A stretch of DNA of 64,000 nt from Moniliella sp. 'wahieum' (taxonomy: Eukaryota; Basidiomycota; Moniliellomycetes; Moniliellales; Moniliellaceae). A program made the position numbers and the translations under genes. Location of the stretch: assembly GCA_003971905.1 (NCBI GenBank), contig RSEE01000136.1:79501-143500 (forward strand). The letters are read 5' to 3'. Below the pieces are notes generated by a model that worked only from the letters and a program-made list of their open reading frames with translations, made no database searches and was not told where the DNA came from. Below, piece by piece: positions 1-11,142 of this stretch. The stretch's first letter is position 1. Every line of letters begins with the position of its first letter.

Positions 1-1435
1 CCCTGCGACACTATCTGCGGCGCCCGGTCTTGACAGAACCCCACATCGACTGCGGCCCACTGGATCGCAGTCCTGGTACAACCCCACATCTACTGCGCCA
101 AACAGATCGCAGTATGGGCAGAACAGGCCGCCCTTTATCCCTTACTACTGTAGATTCCCTTCCTTCTGTTGAAGCCTGTTCTGATGTTACGGTATATAGG
201 CAAGCCCGGTCTAAGGCTTGCTGGCGCTGATCCTCACCGCCCAACCCACGTCTTCCCCCCGACTTCCCTCTCCACTCTTCAAGCTTCACCCTTGATACGC
301 TTGCTTACGAATTTACGGCTTACAATCGACCACTCTGCAAGCTGCGGTTACTAGTTACTATCAGTAGCGCTTGCTCTTCTTTAGGACCCTGTCTGTTTCC
401 GCCTACTACAGCGTACCGAGTGTGGTAACGCCGCGAGGAACAGAGTAATTTCGGAGATCCTGGACCCCTTCAATTGGTCTTACGACCTACGTACGCGGCT
501 CCTACCTCGGAGGGTCTGAGCTGCGGCCTTTGCACGCAGGTAGCCACCCAAACTAAGGGTCTCTCCCTTGCCTCTACACCCGCTCTGATCGGTCCAACCA
601 GGATCTGAAGCAGGACATAACGTATGTAACTCTAATGCCATGTCCAAGGGCTTTCACCCTAAATTCCGGGGACGGTCCGTCTCGGGGCTCGCCCCATGAC
701 ATCCATATTCATATCCATATCCATACCTCTTGCTACTCGTTTTTGTTCCTAAGTTGGGCCGTTGCTATGGTTCCGACACATTGATGCACGGTACATGATG
801 CAGGCGTGCATGAGGGTGCATGCGTGCCTTGGCGGTGGTACATGGTACATGTTATCCTTACCACTGACTGCCATGCAATAGTATGCAGCGCTGCTGGATT
901 GGGCGTTTGGGGTTGTGCCCTCGCTGTCTTCCTGGGGGGGTTGCGATTTGCACCTACCGACCAATTGAGTTGTTGCTGTTTCCTGGCCATGGTATATGGC
1001 AATCGATGGCAGCCATAGCTGGAGGTGCCATTGAAGGGTTTGTGGTCGAGACGCAGTGAAGCTTGAAGATCGGCTGAGACGGGCAGGCGGCCCAGCCTGA
1101 CCCACCCGACACTGGTTGTGGTGGGGCCGGGTGGGAGTCCAGCACGTGGAGCTGAGCCGGCAGAATTTTTGGATCGGGCCACAAGCGCTAGCAACTGAGC
1201 GTCTCGACCTTAAATGATTCATGGTTAGTTGATTGGTTCTTGATCGATGGGCGACTGCCGACGTCGACGATTTGGCTTGGCAGGCGGGCGGAGGGTCAGT
1301 GTGCAGATCTCGCCGCTGAGGTTTCGCAGACAACCACCAAGTCGGTCCTCGGCGCCCACCCCCCCCACCACCCCCACCACCACCACCACCACCGCAGCCA
1401 GCAGCCCGCAGCCCGCACCCAGCACCCAGCACCCA
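1..1435. other. Left-edge intergenic region
   Basis: No conserved protein or RNA could be recognised. The first 120 bases hold an imperfect tandem duplication. Bases 706-726 have a 6-nt CATATC-type repeat. A CAC-rich run at about 1360-1395 and a GCACCCA heptamer array at 1417-1434 lie immediately before the NAPE-PLD start codon. The block at about 200-700 loosely resembles 31700-31990. Confidence 0.5.
34..121. repeat. Imperfect tandem duplication (about 44-nt unit)
   Basis: Two adjacent copies share CCCCACATC, ACTGCG, GATCGCAGT and a following GG-rich stretch. Copy 1 begins at about 37 and copy 2 at about 80. It lies outside any recognised gene. Confidence 0.6.
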
Positions 1436-3823
1436 ATGGGCGGCGGCGACGGCGACGGCCCCCCTGCGCGGCCGCTTGCCCCCGCCTCGCATCCCACCTA
1501 CTCCCTCCGCTTTGCGCCGCAGCTCTACGACGCCCCGCCGCCGCACCACGTCACGCTGCCCGCCGCGCCCTGGCTGCCGGCGCCCGCGCTGGGGCTGGCC
1601 AGCTGGATGGCCTCCCCCCCCCGGCAGCTCCCCCGTCGTGCGCCGTGCCGCCCAGCCCAACACCACCCGCTACACGGCCGCCGTGCATGCAGTCCGCATT
1701 GGCTTCCGCAACCCTTGGCGCAGCTGGCACCACCCCAGCCCCCTCCAGGTCTGGTCCGGCCTCCAGTGGGGCGGTAGCACCTCGTGCTGCCCATCTGCTG
1801 CCCCCACCCGTCCCGCAAGCGCGCTGGACGGCGACGCGGAACTAGCCGGCACATGGATCGAGTCGCCAATCTCTAGTGCTCGCCCGAGCTGGGACCAGGA
1901 CGAAAAGCCGTCACCTTTGTCGCTCACCCCGCCGCTGCAGGAGCCGGCGATGCAGCCCGTCGCCACCCAGCCCATCGCTTCTTGGCCTACCTTTCTTGCA
2001 CCCGACGAGACGCGGACGACGTGGATCGGCCATGCGAGCGTGCTCCTCGAGTTGCCCGTCCCGTCGCCCCAAGGCGGGCAGGGGGGGTGCTGCGACTGCT
2101 CTTTGACCCCATCTTCTCTGAGCGTTGTTCTCCCACGCAACGCTTTGGTCCGCGTCGGTCCCTCGAGGTACCGATCGCCGTGGAGGACTTGCCTCCGATT
2201 GACCTGGTGCTCATTTCCCATTCCCACTACGATCATTTGGACTTTGACTCGATCGCTGCTCTCCTCGCTGCCAACGGGACCAGCGTCAAGTTTTTGTCCC
2301 CTTAGGAAACAAGGCGTGGTTCCTGTCCTCGTTGGTGGACCACGGATTGGAGGAGGAGACGGTGTTCGAGTGCGACTGGTGGGATGAGGCGGTGCTCTCT
2401 TTCCCCTTTTCCGAAAAGAATGTGGGGATGAGGGAGCAGAACGTGGCCGAGGGGACCGTGGAGGCCGAAGAGGCACAGGTAACCGTCAAGGTCACTTGCA
2501 CCCCTGCCCAGCACGGTTCTGGCCGAGCAGGGATCGATGCAGATTCTACCTTGTGGAGCAGTTGGTACATCACCTATTCTCGTCCCCGACCTCGGCCGAT
2601 GACCAAGGAAAGAGTTTCCGGGCCTTTTTCGCAGGCGATACTGGCTTCCAGTTCCACGACCCGGCCACAGCCAAGAAGGAGGACGAGACCGAAAGTGATT
2701 CGCCCCCGGCCGGATCCACCCTACGTCAACCTCCTCGTAGCCAAACAGCGGCGCCTAGTTTGGGTGGCAAGAACCTTTCTCATCTTGTCGAGACGAAGGT
2801 GAAACGAGTTCTTACGTCGCGCACGTCGTTCAGTACACCGAAGAAGAAAGATATCTAACCCCTCAGGGGAGGAGCATTCACAACTCGCTTTCGCTGCCGA
2901 AACCTTCGTTCGCTCGGCTGCGTCAGGATCGACATCGCACCACTTCTTTGCATACGGAAAGTTTGGTCTCGTCGATATCGAGGAACCTCCCGTGCTCGCC
3001 AGTCCTCATGCTTCCCATCTCTCAGCCACACACACGCCTACCCTACGCCTACGCATGTCCCCCCGCCTCAGTTTCTCCACTACCGGTCTTTCCGAGCCCT
3101 CGTCTTCCCCGGGGGCATCGACGGTTCCCTCTCGGAACCTGCGCTTCTTACTCCCGTGCATCCTACGGGCGAGAGGGCTCTGACCGTGACCGGCTCCCGT
3201 ATCCGCCGCGCGGTACCTTGCGCAACAGGAGACGACGAGCGCAAGACAAGTACCCCCACTGCCCGGCATTTGAGGAGATTGCAACCCGTCTCGGTCCTCC
3301 CGATCTCAATATGCTCCCGATCAGCGTGGGTGCCACATTGAGCTTCCTCAAAGGCTTGGACCCCTTCCCGCAAGCTTGGTCCCCGTTCCCTGTGGCGTGC
3401 ACGAGGGCGTCACGGCGGCCAACCATATGACCCCGCAGGACGCCGTGCGGTGTTTCCGCCTGATGGACCTCACCCGTCCGGTTGCGCCGACGCCGGAGCC
3501 TGCCACGGACCAGAACCAGAACCAGTTCCAGGACTCACCAGTGCATCCGCCCGTCGCCTTAGCCATTCACTGGGCTACGTTTGTCGGCGACCCCGATGAG
3601 GCGCGCCGGTCTCTTCACCGCCTTGGCCAGGCCTGCCGCGACTGGCACGTCCACTTTGCTCGGTCCTTGCCACCCCGCGCCCCACCGCCACAGCCACAGC
3701 CATAGCCACAGTCCGGCCGACACCGATCCCACCTTCCTAGCTATCAATCCCGGTGAAAACATTGTCTTGCCGCTCCGCCCTGCCGCCTCATCGACATCCA
3801 TCATCTCCTCGAGGCAAGGGTGA
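1436..3823 (+). CDS. NAPE-hydrolysing phospholipase D family protein (Fmp30-like), frame-broken
   Basis: A metallo-beta-lactamase-fold phosphodiesterase of the N-acyl-phosphatidylethanolamine phospholipase D family, which releases N-acylethanolamines; yeast Fmp30 is mitochondrial. Seen in order are FRNPWRSW (about 1709), TTWIGHASVLLEL (about 2017), the zinc-binding SHSHYDHLD (2215-2241), a His in TPAQHGSGR (about 2505), the Asp in FFAGDTGF (about 2630) and the distal His in ALAIHWATF (about 3558). All core ligands are therefore present. The ATG at 1436 is chosen because it opens the Gly/Pro-rich leader that runs into the conserved part. The best C-terminus, ending at 3823, follows FLAINPGENI. 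Conserved pieces fall in different frames, so the span contains introns and/or sequence errors. A 70-residue acidic and Ser/Pro insertion separates the DTG motif from the C-terminal half. Confidence 0.85.
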
Positions 3824-4044
3824 CCGGTGATACCCGCATCCATCTCATCGACTCATCCATCTCCTTTCCAGCTTCACACGCTTCACGGTACAGGTAAAGT
3901 AAGCGTACGCGTGGCTCAGTTGCTCTCTGCTCTCCATAAACGTTCCGTCCGGTCTGTTCGTAATGACATTGGTGCATTTTATTTTCTCTCCAGCCGCGCT
4001 CTTCCACGCGAGCTGACGCATCGGTAGGACAACAGCCAGCCGGG

Positions 4045-7000
4045 CTAACCGCTAGCTTTGGCTTTGGCTTTGGCTTGGGCTTTGGCATGTGCTCCTTCTC
4101 GTAGCGGCCCATCCCGATCCGAGCTCAGATCACGGCCAGGGGAGACGATCCGGATTGGCTCAAGGGGTTGGCGGGTCGCGCTGCGCAATCTTGGTGCCAT
4201 GCGTGTCTTCCTCCACTGGGGAGACGACACGGTCGGCCTCGTTGGGCGACTGGGCCGGAGGAACAGGAACAGGAACAGGAACAGGACCGGCGTCCACAAC
4301 TGCAGTAGCGGTGGCGTAGCAGTAGGGTCCCCATCCATCGTCTCGGTAAGTTCAGAGGGACGCGCAGGAGTCCCGGCCTCGACGGCATCGTCCGCATCGT
4401 CCGCATGTTCCGCATCAGGCGCCATCGTTCCCCCCTCCCGAGCGAGGGTGGGCGAGGGCGAGTCAAACATGGCAGCAACAGTGACGTCGTCATCAGCAGG
4501 GGACGAAGGGGTATCGTGCTGACCAATTTGCGCCGTCTCGGGGTGGGATCGGGGGGAAGCGACAACCCAACATGCGGGTTTGGGATTTGCTCCGGCGGCC
4601 GGTCTGGCTCGGGTTCTGGCTCGGGTTCTGGCTCGGGTTCTGGCTCCGCGGTCGTCGGCCCGCCTCGGCCAGCTCAGGCGCGGCGCCTCAGGTTCGCACG
4701 TGGGCGCTGGAGCGGAGGAGTGTGCTGAGGCAGCGAGAGGGGACGTGGGATCGTCTCGGTGGAGGACAGGGGCGCAGGACAGATACCCGTTCCATCGTGC
4801 TGTCGACGGTCTCTGTCAATTGCCCTCCTCACCCTCCACCTGGGACTCAGTAGGAGCCTGGTCATCCATCACGGCTTGGACACCCATGGGTTCATTGACC
4901 TGGGGCTCGTCGGCCTTGGTTTCCTCAACCGTGGTTTCCTCGGCCTTGGTTTCCTCGGCCTTGGTTTCCTCGGCCTTGGTTTCCTCGGCCTTGGCTTCGT
5001 CAACCTTGGCTTCGTCAACCTTGGCTTTCGTCAACCTTGGCTTCGTCAACCTCGGCTTCCTCGACCTTGGCTTCCTCGACCTCGGCTTCCTCAGCCTCGG
5101 CTTTCACGTCGACCTTGGCTCCCTCAACCTTGGCTTCCTCAGCATTGGCTTTCTCGACCTTGGTTTCCTCAACGTTGATTTCGCCGACCTTGTTTTCGTC
5201 AAGCGTAGTTTCGCTCGCTTGGGCTGGGGGAACACTGGTTTCGCCCACTTTGGTTTTGGTGTCATTGCCTTCCTCAATTTTGGCTTGCTCAGCTTCGTTG
5301 TGGGACTTGGCCTCATCTACTTCAACGTCTTCAACTGCAGCACCTTTGGTCTCCGGTTCGACTTTGGCCTCGTCCGCCTTGGCTTCGTCCGTCTTGGCTT
5401 CGTCCGCCTTGGCTTCGTCCGCCTTGGCTTCGTCCGCCTTGGCTTCGTCCGCCTTGGCTTCGTCCGCCTTGGCTTCGTCCACCTTGGTCCCCTTCGCCTT
5501 GGTCTGGTCTACCATTGGTTGTTCACCCGCCCTTGGGGGCATGACTTGCTGCGCCTTATGCTCGTTCCCGCTTGACTCGGGGTGAGTCGAACCCTTTTCT
5601 GGGACGGCCTGTACACCGGGTCGTCGTGCCGCTCGTTTCTTAGCAGCTTCCGCCAACCGCTGCGCGAGCGACATGCGTGGTTTCTTCTCCTGTGGCTGTA
5701 CCTGTGACTGTGGCTGTGGCTGTGCCTGTGGCTGTGCCGGGGCGGGAGGTTCGGGCGCAGGGGCTGGTGGTACGGGACGAGAGGGGAGGGGAGGCACGGG
5801 ACGCTGCGTCGCGTCCGAAGTAAGTGTAGCGTCCGTAGGTGGGGGCTCAGCTAGGGCCCGCTTACCTTCCACCACCTGGTCCGGTGCGATAGGGAGAGAC
5901 GAAGTAGCGGTTAGAGGGACGTCCTTGGTGCCATCCATTGAGTCCGCCCTCTTCTCGCCCGCCATCGTTTCCGCTTCATTCGGAGCACCAGCTGGACCGT
6001 CCGTTCGATCGGGCACCGCATCGGTCGTAGCGGATGCAGATGCGGATGCGGATGCGGATGCGGATGCGGATGGGGCGGGGGTAGAGCGCGTAGTATGCGG
6101 TTCGTCCTTTTCGGTCTCTCGCGTCTCCAGGGCGCGAGTCACGCCCACTCCAGCGGAAACCGTGTAGGCCACGCTGGTCAGCCCTGACTGGGCCGAGGCA
6201 AACCAGCTCCGCAACGGCGCCTCAACCACTTGCCCTAGGCTGGGTGTGGGGGGGTGAGGGAGAGGAGGGGACGAGGGCGGAGGAGAACGTAATTGTCCAC
6301 TGGGAAGGGGGGGACTCTTCATCCTTGGCTGGTATGCCATTTTGGCCTCGGGGGCAAGTGGCAGGTCGTCGGGCATGGCTTGGACCGCGTCTGCCCCTTG
6401 AGCCTCGGGTTCCGATTGCGGTTGGAGTTGAGATTGGGAGTGGGATTGGGGGTGGGATTGGGATGGGGATTGGGATGGGGAGTGGGTTTGGGGCGGGGAT
6501 TGGGGTAGGGGTGGGAGTGGGGGTTGAGGATGGGCGTCGGTCTGGGCCCGGATTTGGGCGTCATCCTGAGCACGAGCTTCGGCAGCTTGAGCGTCGGCGC
6601 GGGCTTGGGCTTCCGCTTGAGCTTGGGCCTCCGCTTGAGCTTGAGCTTGAGCTTGAGCTTGAGCTTGAGCATGGGCTTGGGCGGCTGCTTCCGCTTCCTC
6701 CTGCGCGCGAGCCAGCACCTTCTTTTCTTGGATCCAAGTGGAGGTTTGCTGTGGATGGGTCAGTCAGTAGATCTGTCACGGCCAAGACCAAGGGCAAAGG
6801 AAAGAAACAGAAACAGAAACAGCAAAAGGGAAAGGAAAAAGAAAGGGAAGCAAATACGCACGGTAGGATCAAATGGATCGCCTTTGAGCTGGGCCATTCG
6901 GCCTACGAGGTAAGCCACCTCCAACTCGATCTGCGCAAGTACGTCGTCGGCCGGCACGAGGGCGGCATATACCGCGCGCAGCTTCTCGACAAACCGCAGA

Positions 7001-10000
7001 TCGATCAGGAGGTACACTTCCGTCATGATACCGCCAGCTGTAGCGGGAGGCAAGTAGCGCCACAGCACCTTGCTCAACAAACTCGTTTCCCGACACAGAT
7101 CCAGCATGTAGCTACCTACCTCGCCCGTTGCCGGGGAAGGGAGAGAGAGTACATGCACCGCCACACGGTCGCCCATGATGGATACCAGCTTGGCATGCAC
7201 TTCGCGTTGGTGCTCGGTAAAGTCGTTGCGGACCTTAGTCCATTCGTGTTGGATGGCGATCGGGGTGGCGGAAGGCGGTGCAGGTGCGTGCGGTAGCGCC
7301 GGCACAGAACGGGCTAGATGCCGCGTACAAATTTGTTCCAAGCCCGGTAGGAGGCATAGGACGACATGGAGCGACTGCGAAGCCAGAGCAAGGTGCTTGG
7401 CTGTGATGTTCTTGAGTCCGGCCGAGCGCATCGCACCAGCGCCCAACACCACCTGGCACACGCGCGAGTTGAACGCCTTGAGAAAGGAAAGTAGACGCGA
7501 CATGCCCTCGGCAGCCAAATGGGGCAGGGCAAGAAGAAAACGTAAGTACTCGCCTAGCAGAGTGAGCATTTCCACCGAAGCGCCAGTGAGGTACGCATGG
7601 CTCTGACCCTCGCCGAGAAAGAGCGTCTTGTGGCTTCCTTCTTCGGCAGGAGCTGGCTGGGAGAAGAAGAGTGAGGTTGCTGGCTGAGCAATGCATCGAC
7701 AGCACGCTGTGTGGTGACAGGCACCGCACAAGCGTCCCACCGCTCCTCCTCCACTGCCTTGGCGCATCGGGACATGGCCTGGGCATGGAACGCATGCAGG
7801 AACCCACGAGCCTGGGCGGCCAACGTGCGTCGGAGGCTCGGTAGCACCACGCGCGCTGCCAGCTCCGACCGCAGCACAAACGACCACGTGAGCTGGAAGA
7901 CCTGCATAAACTCACAGATGGGCAAGTGGGCATGAACTGGGCCCCGCAGCGCCAACAGACGCGCCAGACAGGTATGACTCCGGCTTGTAGCTGTCCTGAG
8001 CAGGCCACTGAGGACAAAGGGTAGACTGGGACCCACCCCGCGGGCGCGCAAGTGCCGTGCCGGGATCCAGTCCCAAGGCCTGGCCCACCCGCTCGTCCAG
8101 CGGGGGAGGCCGCACATCGCCAATCTGCGCTTGGGCCAGGTCATTGAGCACAACCAGAACCGTGCGCGACTGAAGGCGAATGCCAGCGAGCCAGGCCATG
8201 AGACCTTCGAGGTAGCCATGGAGAAGCGGTAGGAACGTGCTCAACTCGGTCTTTTGCGCCCAGAGAAGCGATGTCTCGGGCGGCTCGAGCAACGGAAGAC
8301 TCTCGTCCCCTCCGGTGGGCGCGCCGGGCAAACTAACCCAGGGGGCGAGACTGCCAGGCACACCGCGCAGACGTCGTCGGGTGATGGTCCGAAGCGCATC
8401 GAGCAGCACCACTTCATAAGATTGCAGCGCACGTTCCACCCCGCCAAGTTGAACGAGCCCCTGCAAGATGGGCAGCAGCTGGGCGCGAAGTGCGATGTGC
8501 CATCGGGGTCGTCGGCGGATGAGGGTGGGAGCACCGTCTTCTCATCTTCTTTTTCCTCCCCCTCCTCCTCCTCCCCCGTGGTTTGGACAGCTCGTGCTCT
8601 ACATACGCACGAAGCCGTGCACGCACCTCGGCACCCTCGTCCTCGGGTTCAGGTGAGGAACGCTCGTTGGGGGAGAAGAGGGATTGTTCCCCATTCACAC
8701 GCAACTGTTCGGCTGCGATGCTGAGAGAGCGATTGAGGGAACGATGTCGTTTGTTCCTCCTGGCACGCGCTTCGCCCGCTTCGGTTGGACTAGCAACATG
8801 GCCCCATCCTAGCTCGAGTTCTTGGGTCGGCGTCGAGGGTGCCGGGTCAGAGGGAATGTCAGGTGCCAACGATGGCTGGGGGGAAGGAATGAACAGCGCT
8901 TCGTCTTTGGTCACTCTCATGATCAAGTCAGCGCGCAGCACGTTCATGAGTTTGCGTTCCAATGTGCCAATAAGCACGGGGAAGAGCGCAGCGACGCTTT
9001 CGGCCGCCGCAAGCACTTCGCCTGCCGGGACAGAGGAAAACGTAGCCAACTCCATCTCCCCCTGCGTGGGAGGAGGCGCAAGCCCACCCAAGCGCGCCTG
9101 AACCAGCATGGTGAGAGACTGGATCATGTTCAAGGCCTTGCTCGGATCGGGCTGCGAGGCCAAGAGGGTGATCCGATCCACTACCTGGGCCAGCTTGCGG
9201 GTCGCCAGAAGCCGGTCCAAATCCTGCTGGAGACGACGGCGATGCGCCTGGCGCACAACCAACTGCGCTCCCAGCGACGGAACCCCCTCGCCCCCGAGAG
9301 TCCGGCGAGAGAGCGAGTGAGAATGGCAGCTCGTTGCGCTCCTTTGGCCGCGGCCGACTGCAGCGCTCTCGCCTGGCCTAGGGCGGCAAAAATCTTGCGC
9401 CCGGTCGTCGACAGCAACTTGAAGGTGCTGATCGATCACAGAGGCATAATACGCCAGCTGCTCCTCTCGTAATGCAGCGGCAGGGATCAGTTCCTCGCCG
9501 TCGCCCGGAAAGAGGGCGAGGAAGGTGTGCGGATCCGAAAGGGCAAACCGACTGTCAAAGAAGAAACTCGGTACCCGCTCCAGGGGCGGCGGCGGCGGGC
9601 GGGGCGTAGACTGACGAGTAGACAGACGAGCCAGGAGAGCACAGTGGTCGGCGTGCCGCTGCAGAAGCGGCTTGTGCGTCTCGTCCTCCTCTTGGCCCAG
9701 CTCGGGCGGGGCAGCAGAAAAGGGTTGCCGGGCGGGGTCAAATGGAGCTGGCCGCGGGCGCCCTGGGCTTGGGATGTGCGCCAGGGCTCCCATTCGGCAC
9801 GGAGCGACTGGGCGTAAGAGGCGAGGGCGGCGGGTGGCGGCGGGGCAAAGAAGCCGGACAGGGCTCCTCCTGGGCGGGGGCGGGGGCGGGGGGGCGGGCG
9901 AGGGAGAGGACGTCGGTGGAGGCGGCGAAGGCGGGGCGGAGGCGGAAGGAGGAGAGGGTGTTTTGGCTGCGGGAGCGGCGGTGGAGGTGGTGGGCCTTGA

Positions 10001-10222
10001 CGGCGGCGAGGGCGGCCGGAGCGGTGGTGGTGGCGGCGCTGGTGCTAGGGGCAGAGACGCGGCGGGCGGGGCGAGCGGGAGGGCGTCGGGGGCAGGGGCG
10101 GGGGCGCTGCGCGGGAAGAGGGGCGGGTAGCGGGAGGAGGTGGGGTCGATGGGGCGTGCGCGGCGGGTGGGGTGGCTGACGACGGTCGACAGCCCGGCAA
10201 AGCCACGGCCGTCGGAGGCCAT
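4045..10222 (-). CDS. Vps54-like GARP complex subunit with long low-complexity C-terminal tail
   Basis: Vps54 is a subunit of the GARP tether that captures endosome-derived vesicles at the trans-Golgi. The N-terminal 200 residues from the ATG at 10222 are Pro/Ala-rich. Recognisable helical segments follow: FFFDSRFALSDPHTFLALFPG (about 9570-9510), the block ending in DLDRLLATRKLAQVVDRI (about 9240-9170), LVQLGGVERALQSYEVVLLD (about 8460-8400) and the C-terminal core LKNITAKHLALASQ (about 7420-7375), which is the Vps54 signature I rely on. A 113-bp intron (6749-6861, GTGCGT...CAG, pyrimidine-rich) joins DPFDPT to WIQEKKVLARAQEE, so the tail appears to belong to the same protein. The tail holds alternating Ala/Gln, Pro-rich, Ser/Ala and KADEA repeats and acidic segments down to the stop at 4045. 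At least five frame breaks occur; one is an extra T at 5026-5028 inside the repeat. The tail could be a separate protein if the splice is wrong. Confidence 0.75.
4905..5115 (-). repeat. 15-nt coding repeat, KVDEA/KAEET type
   Basis: About a dozen 15-nt units, read on the minus strand as K-(V/A)-(D/E)-E-(A/T), lie in the tail of the Vps54-like protein. A single extra T at 5026-5028 shifts the frame within otherwise regular units. Confidence 0.85.
5365..5500 (-). repeat. 15-nt coding repeat, KADEA type
   Basis: Eight or nine nearly identical 15-nt units encode K-A-D-E-A on the minus strand. One unit has T for A. The repeat is charged, helical in propensity and part of the Vps54-like tail. Confidence 0.9.
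6600..6672 (-). repeat. Ala/Gln dipeptide coding repeat
   Basis: GAGCTT-type hexamers encode an alternating Ala-Gln run (with some Glu) directly after the 6749-6861 intron of the Vps54-like gene. The period is 6, as expected for coding DNA. Confidence 0.85.
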
Positions 10223-11142
10223 CCTGGGTGGTTGCAGCAGCCAGCGGCGGGGGGTTAGAGGGCGCCTCGGCATGGCCACTGCATGCTGCCCGCCCTGCCT
10301 TGCCCGTGCAGCGCCCGGCAGCGCCCCTGCAGCTGCCCCCTGCATGCACAACCCCCTGCAGCATGCTGCACCATGCCCCCTGCCCCCTGCCACGTTGCTG
10401 CCCGCGCCGATTTCACATTTCAGCCCACCCCGACCCACCCGCCGCCGCCTCCACGTCACCACATCACCAAACGCGTCGCCCTCTCCTCGCCTCTACACGC
10501 GACGCACACGAGAACCACACCCACCTATCTTCGAATCGAAACCGTGGCTTCTCTTCATGGTCAACCTGGTGTGGCTAGAGCCTTGAGAGCCACCGTCGCA
10601 TGGTGTTGTGTGTAAGAACGCACCAGGACATCCGATCATCAACCAACAGACACGCTCCAGCCAAGCGGGTACGCTCATCACAACAACATCCCTTGTCGTA
10701 CACGGCGTTGATTGCATGTCATAGGCTGAGTAGGCTGAGTAGCCCTGCCCAGCCAAGAGGCTAGCGCTTGCACCGATGCCAGGCTGAGCTTGCGTAACGC
10801 GTAATGTAGCCTTCTTCCCACTCGGTGGTCCACGTCATGCATCATGCATCATCTCTCAAGCATCATGCATCTTGGCCTCGGCCCCACTGGCCTTCGAACA
10901 TAGCAATGTGGTCCTCGGACTGAAACATTCAATGGCGCCGCACGACACATGGTTCACTAGTCACTCCCGAAAGAACCCACGCTCGATAAGGCATCGCAGC
11001 GGATTGCTGGCGGCAGTGCCATCACCCGGCCACGCCAAGGACAATCACCATCACCACCACCACCACCGCCCAGCACTGCCGCCACCATCCCCAGCACGGT
11101 GCGATCCTGATTCGTATCGTCTCGACGTTCCTGCCGCACCGG
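10223..11142. other. Divergent intergenic region between Vps54-like and PQ-loop genes
   Basis: No gene recognised. It contains a GGCTGAGTAG 10-nt duplication (about 10724-10745), GCGTAAC/GCGTAAT heptamers (about 10796-10809), a CATGCAT heptamer tract (about 10836-10870) and a CAC-rich run (about 11045-11070). Both genes would be transcribed away from this spacer, so it should hold both promoters. Confidence 0.5.

Noticed and set aside
4580-5575. Plus-strand Leu/Gly/Phe-rich frame over the KADEA repeat
   Set aside because: Repeats leave several frames open. The acidic/basic minus-strand reading continues from the Vps54-like exon; the plus-strand reading has no start context or family.
8822-9472. 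Plus-strand 216-codon frame
   Set aside because: Complement of the Vps54-like gene; the minus-strand reading has the conserved helical segments.
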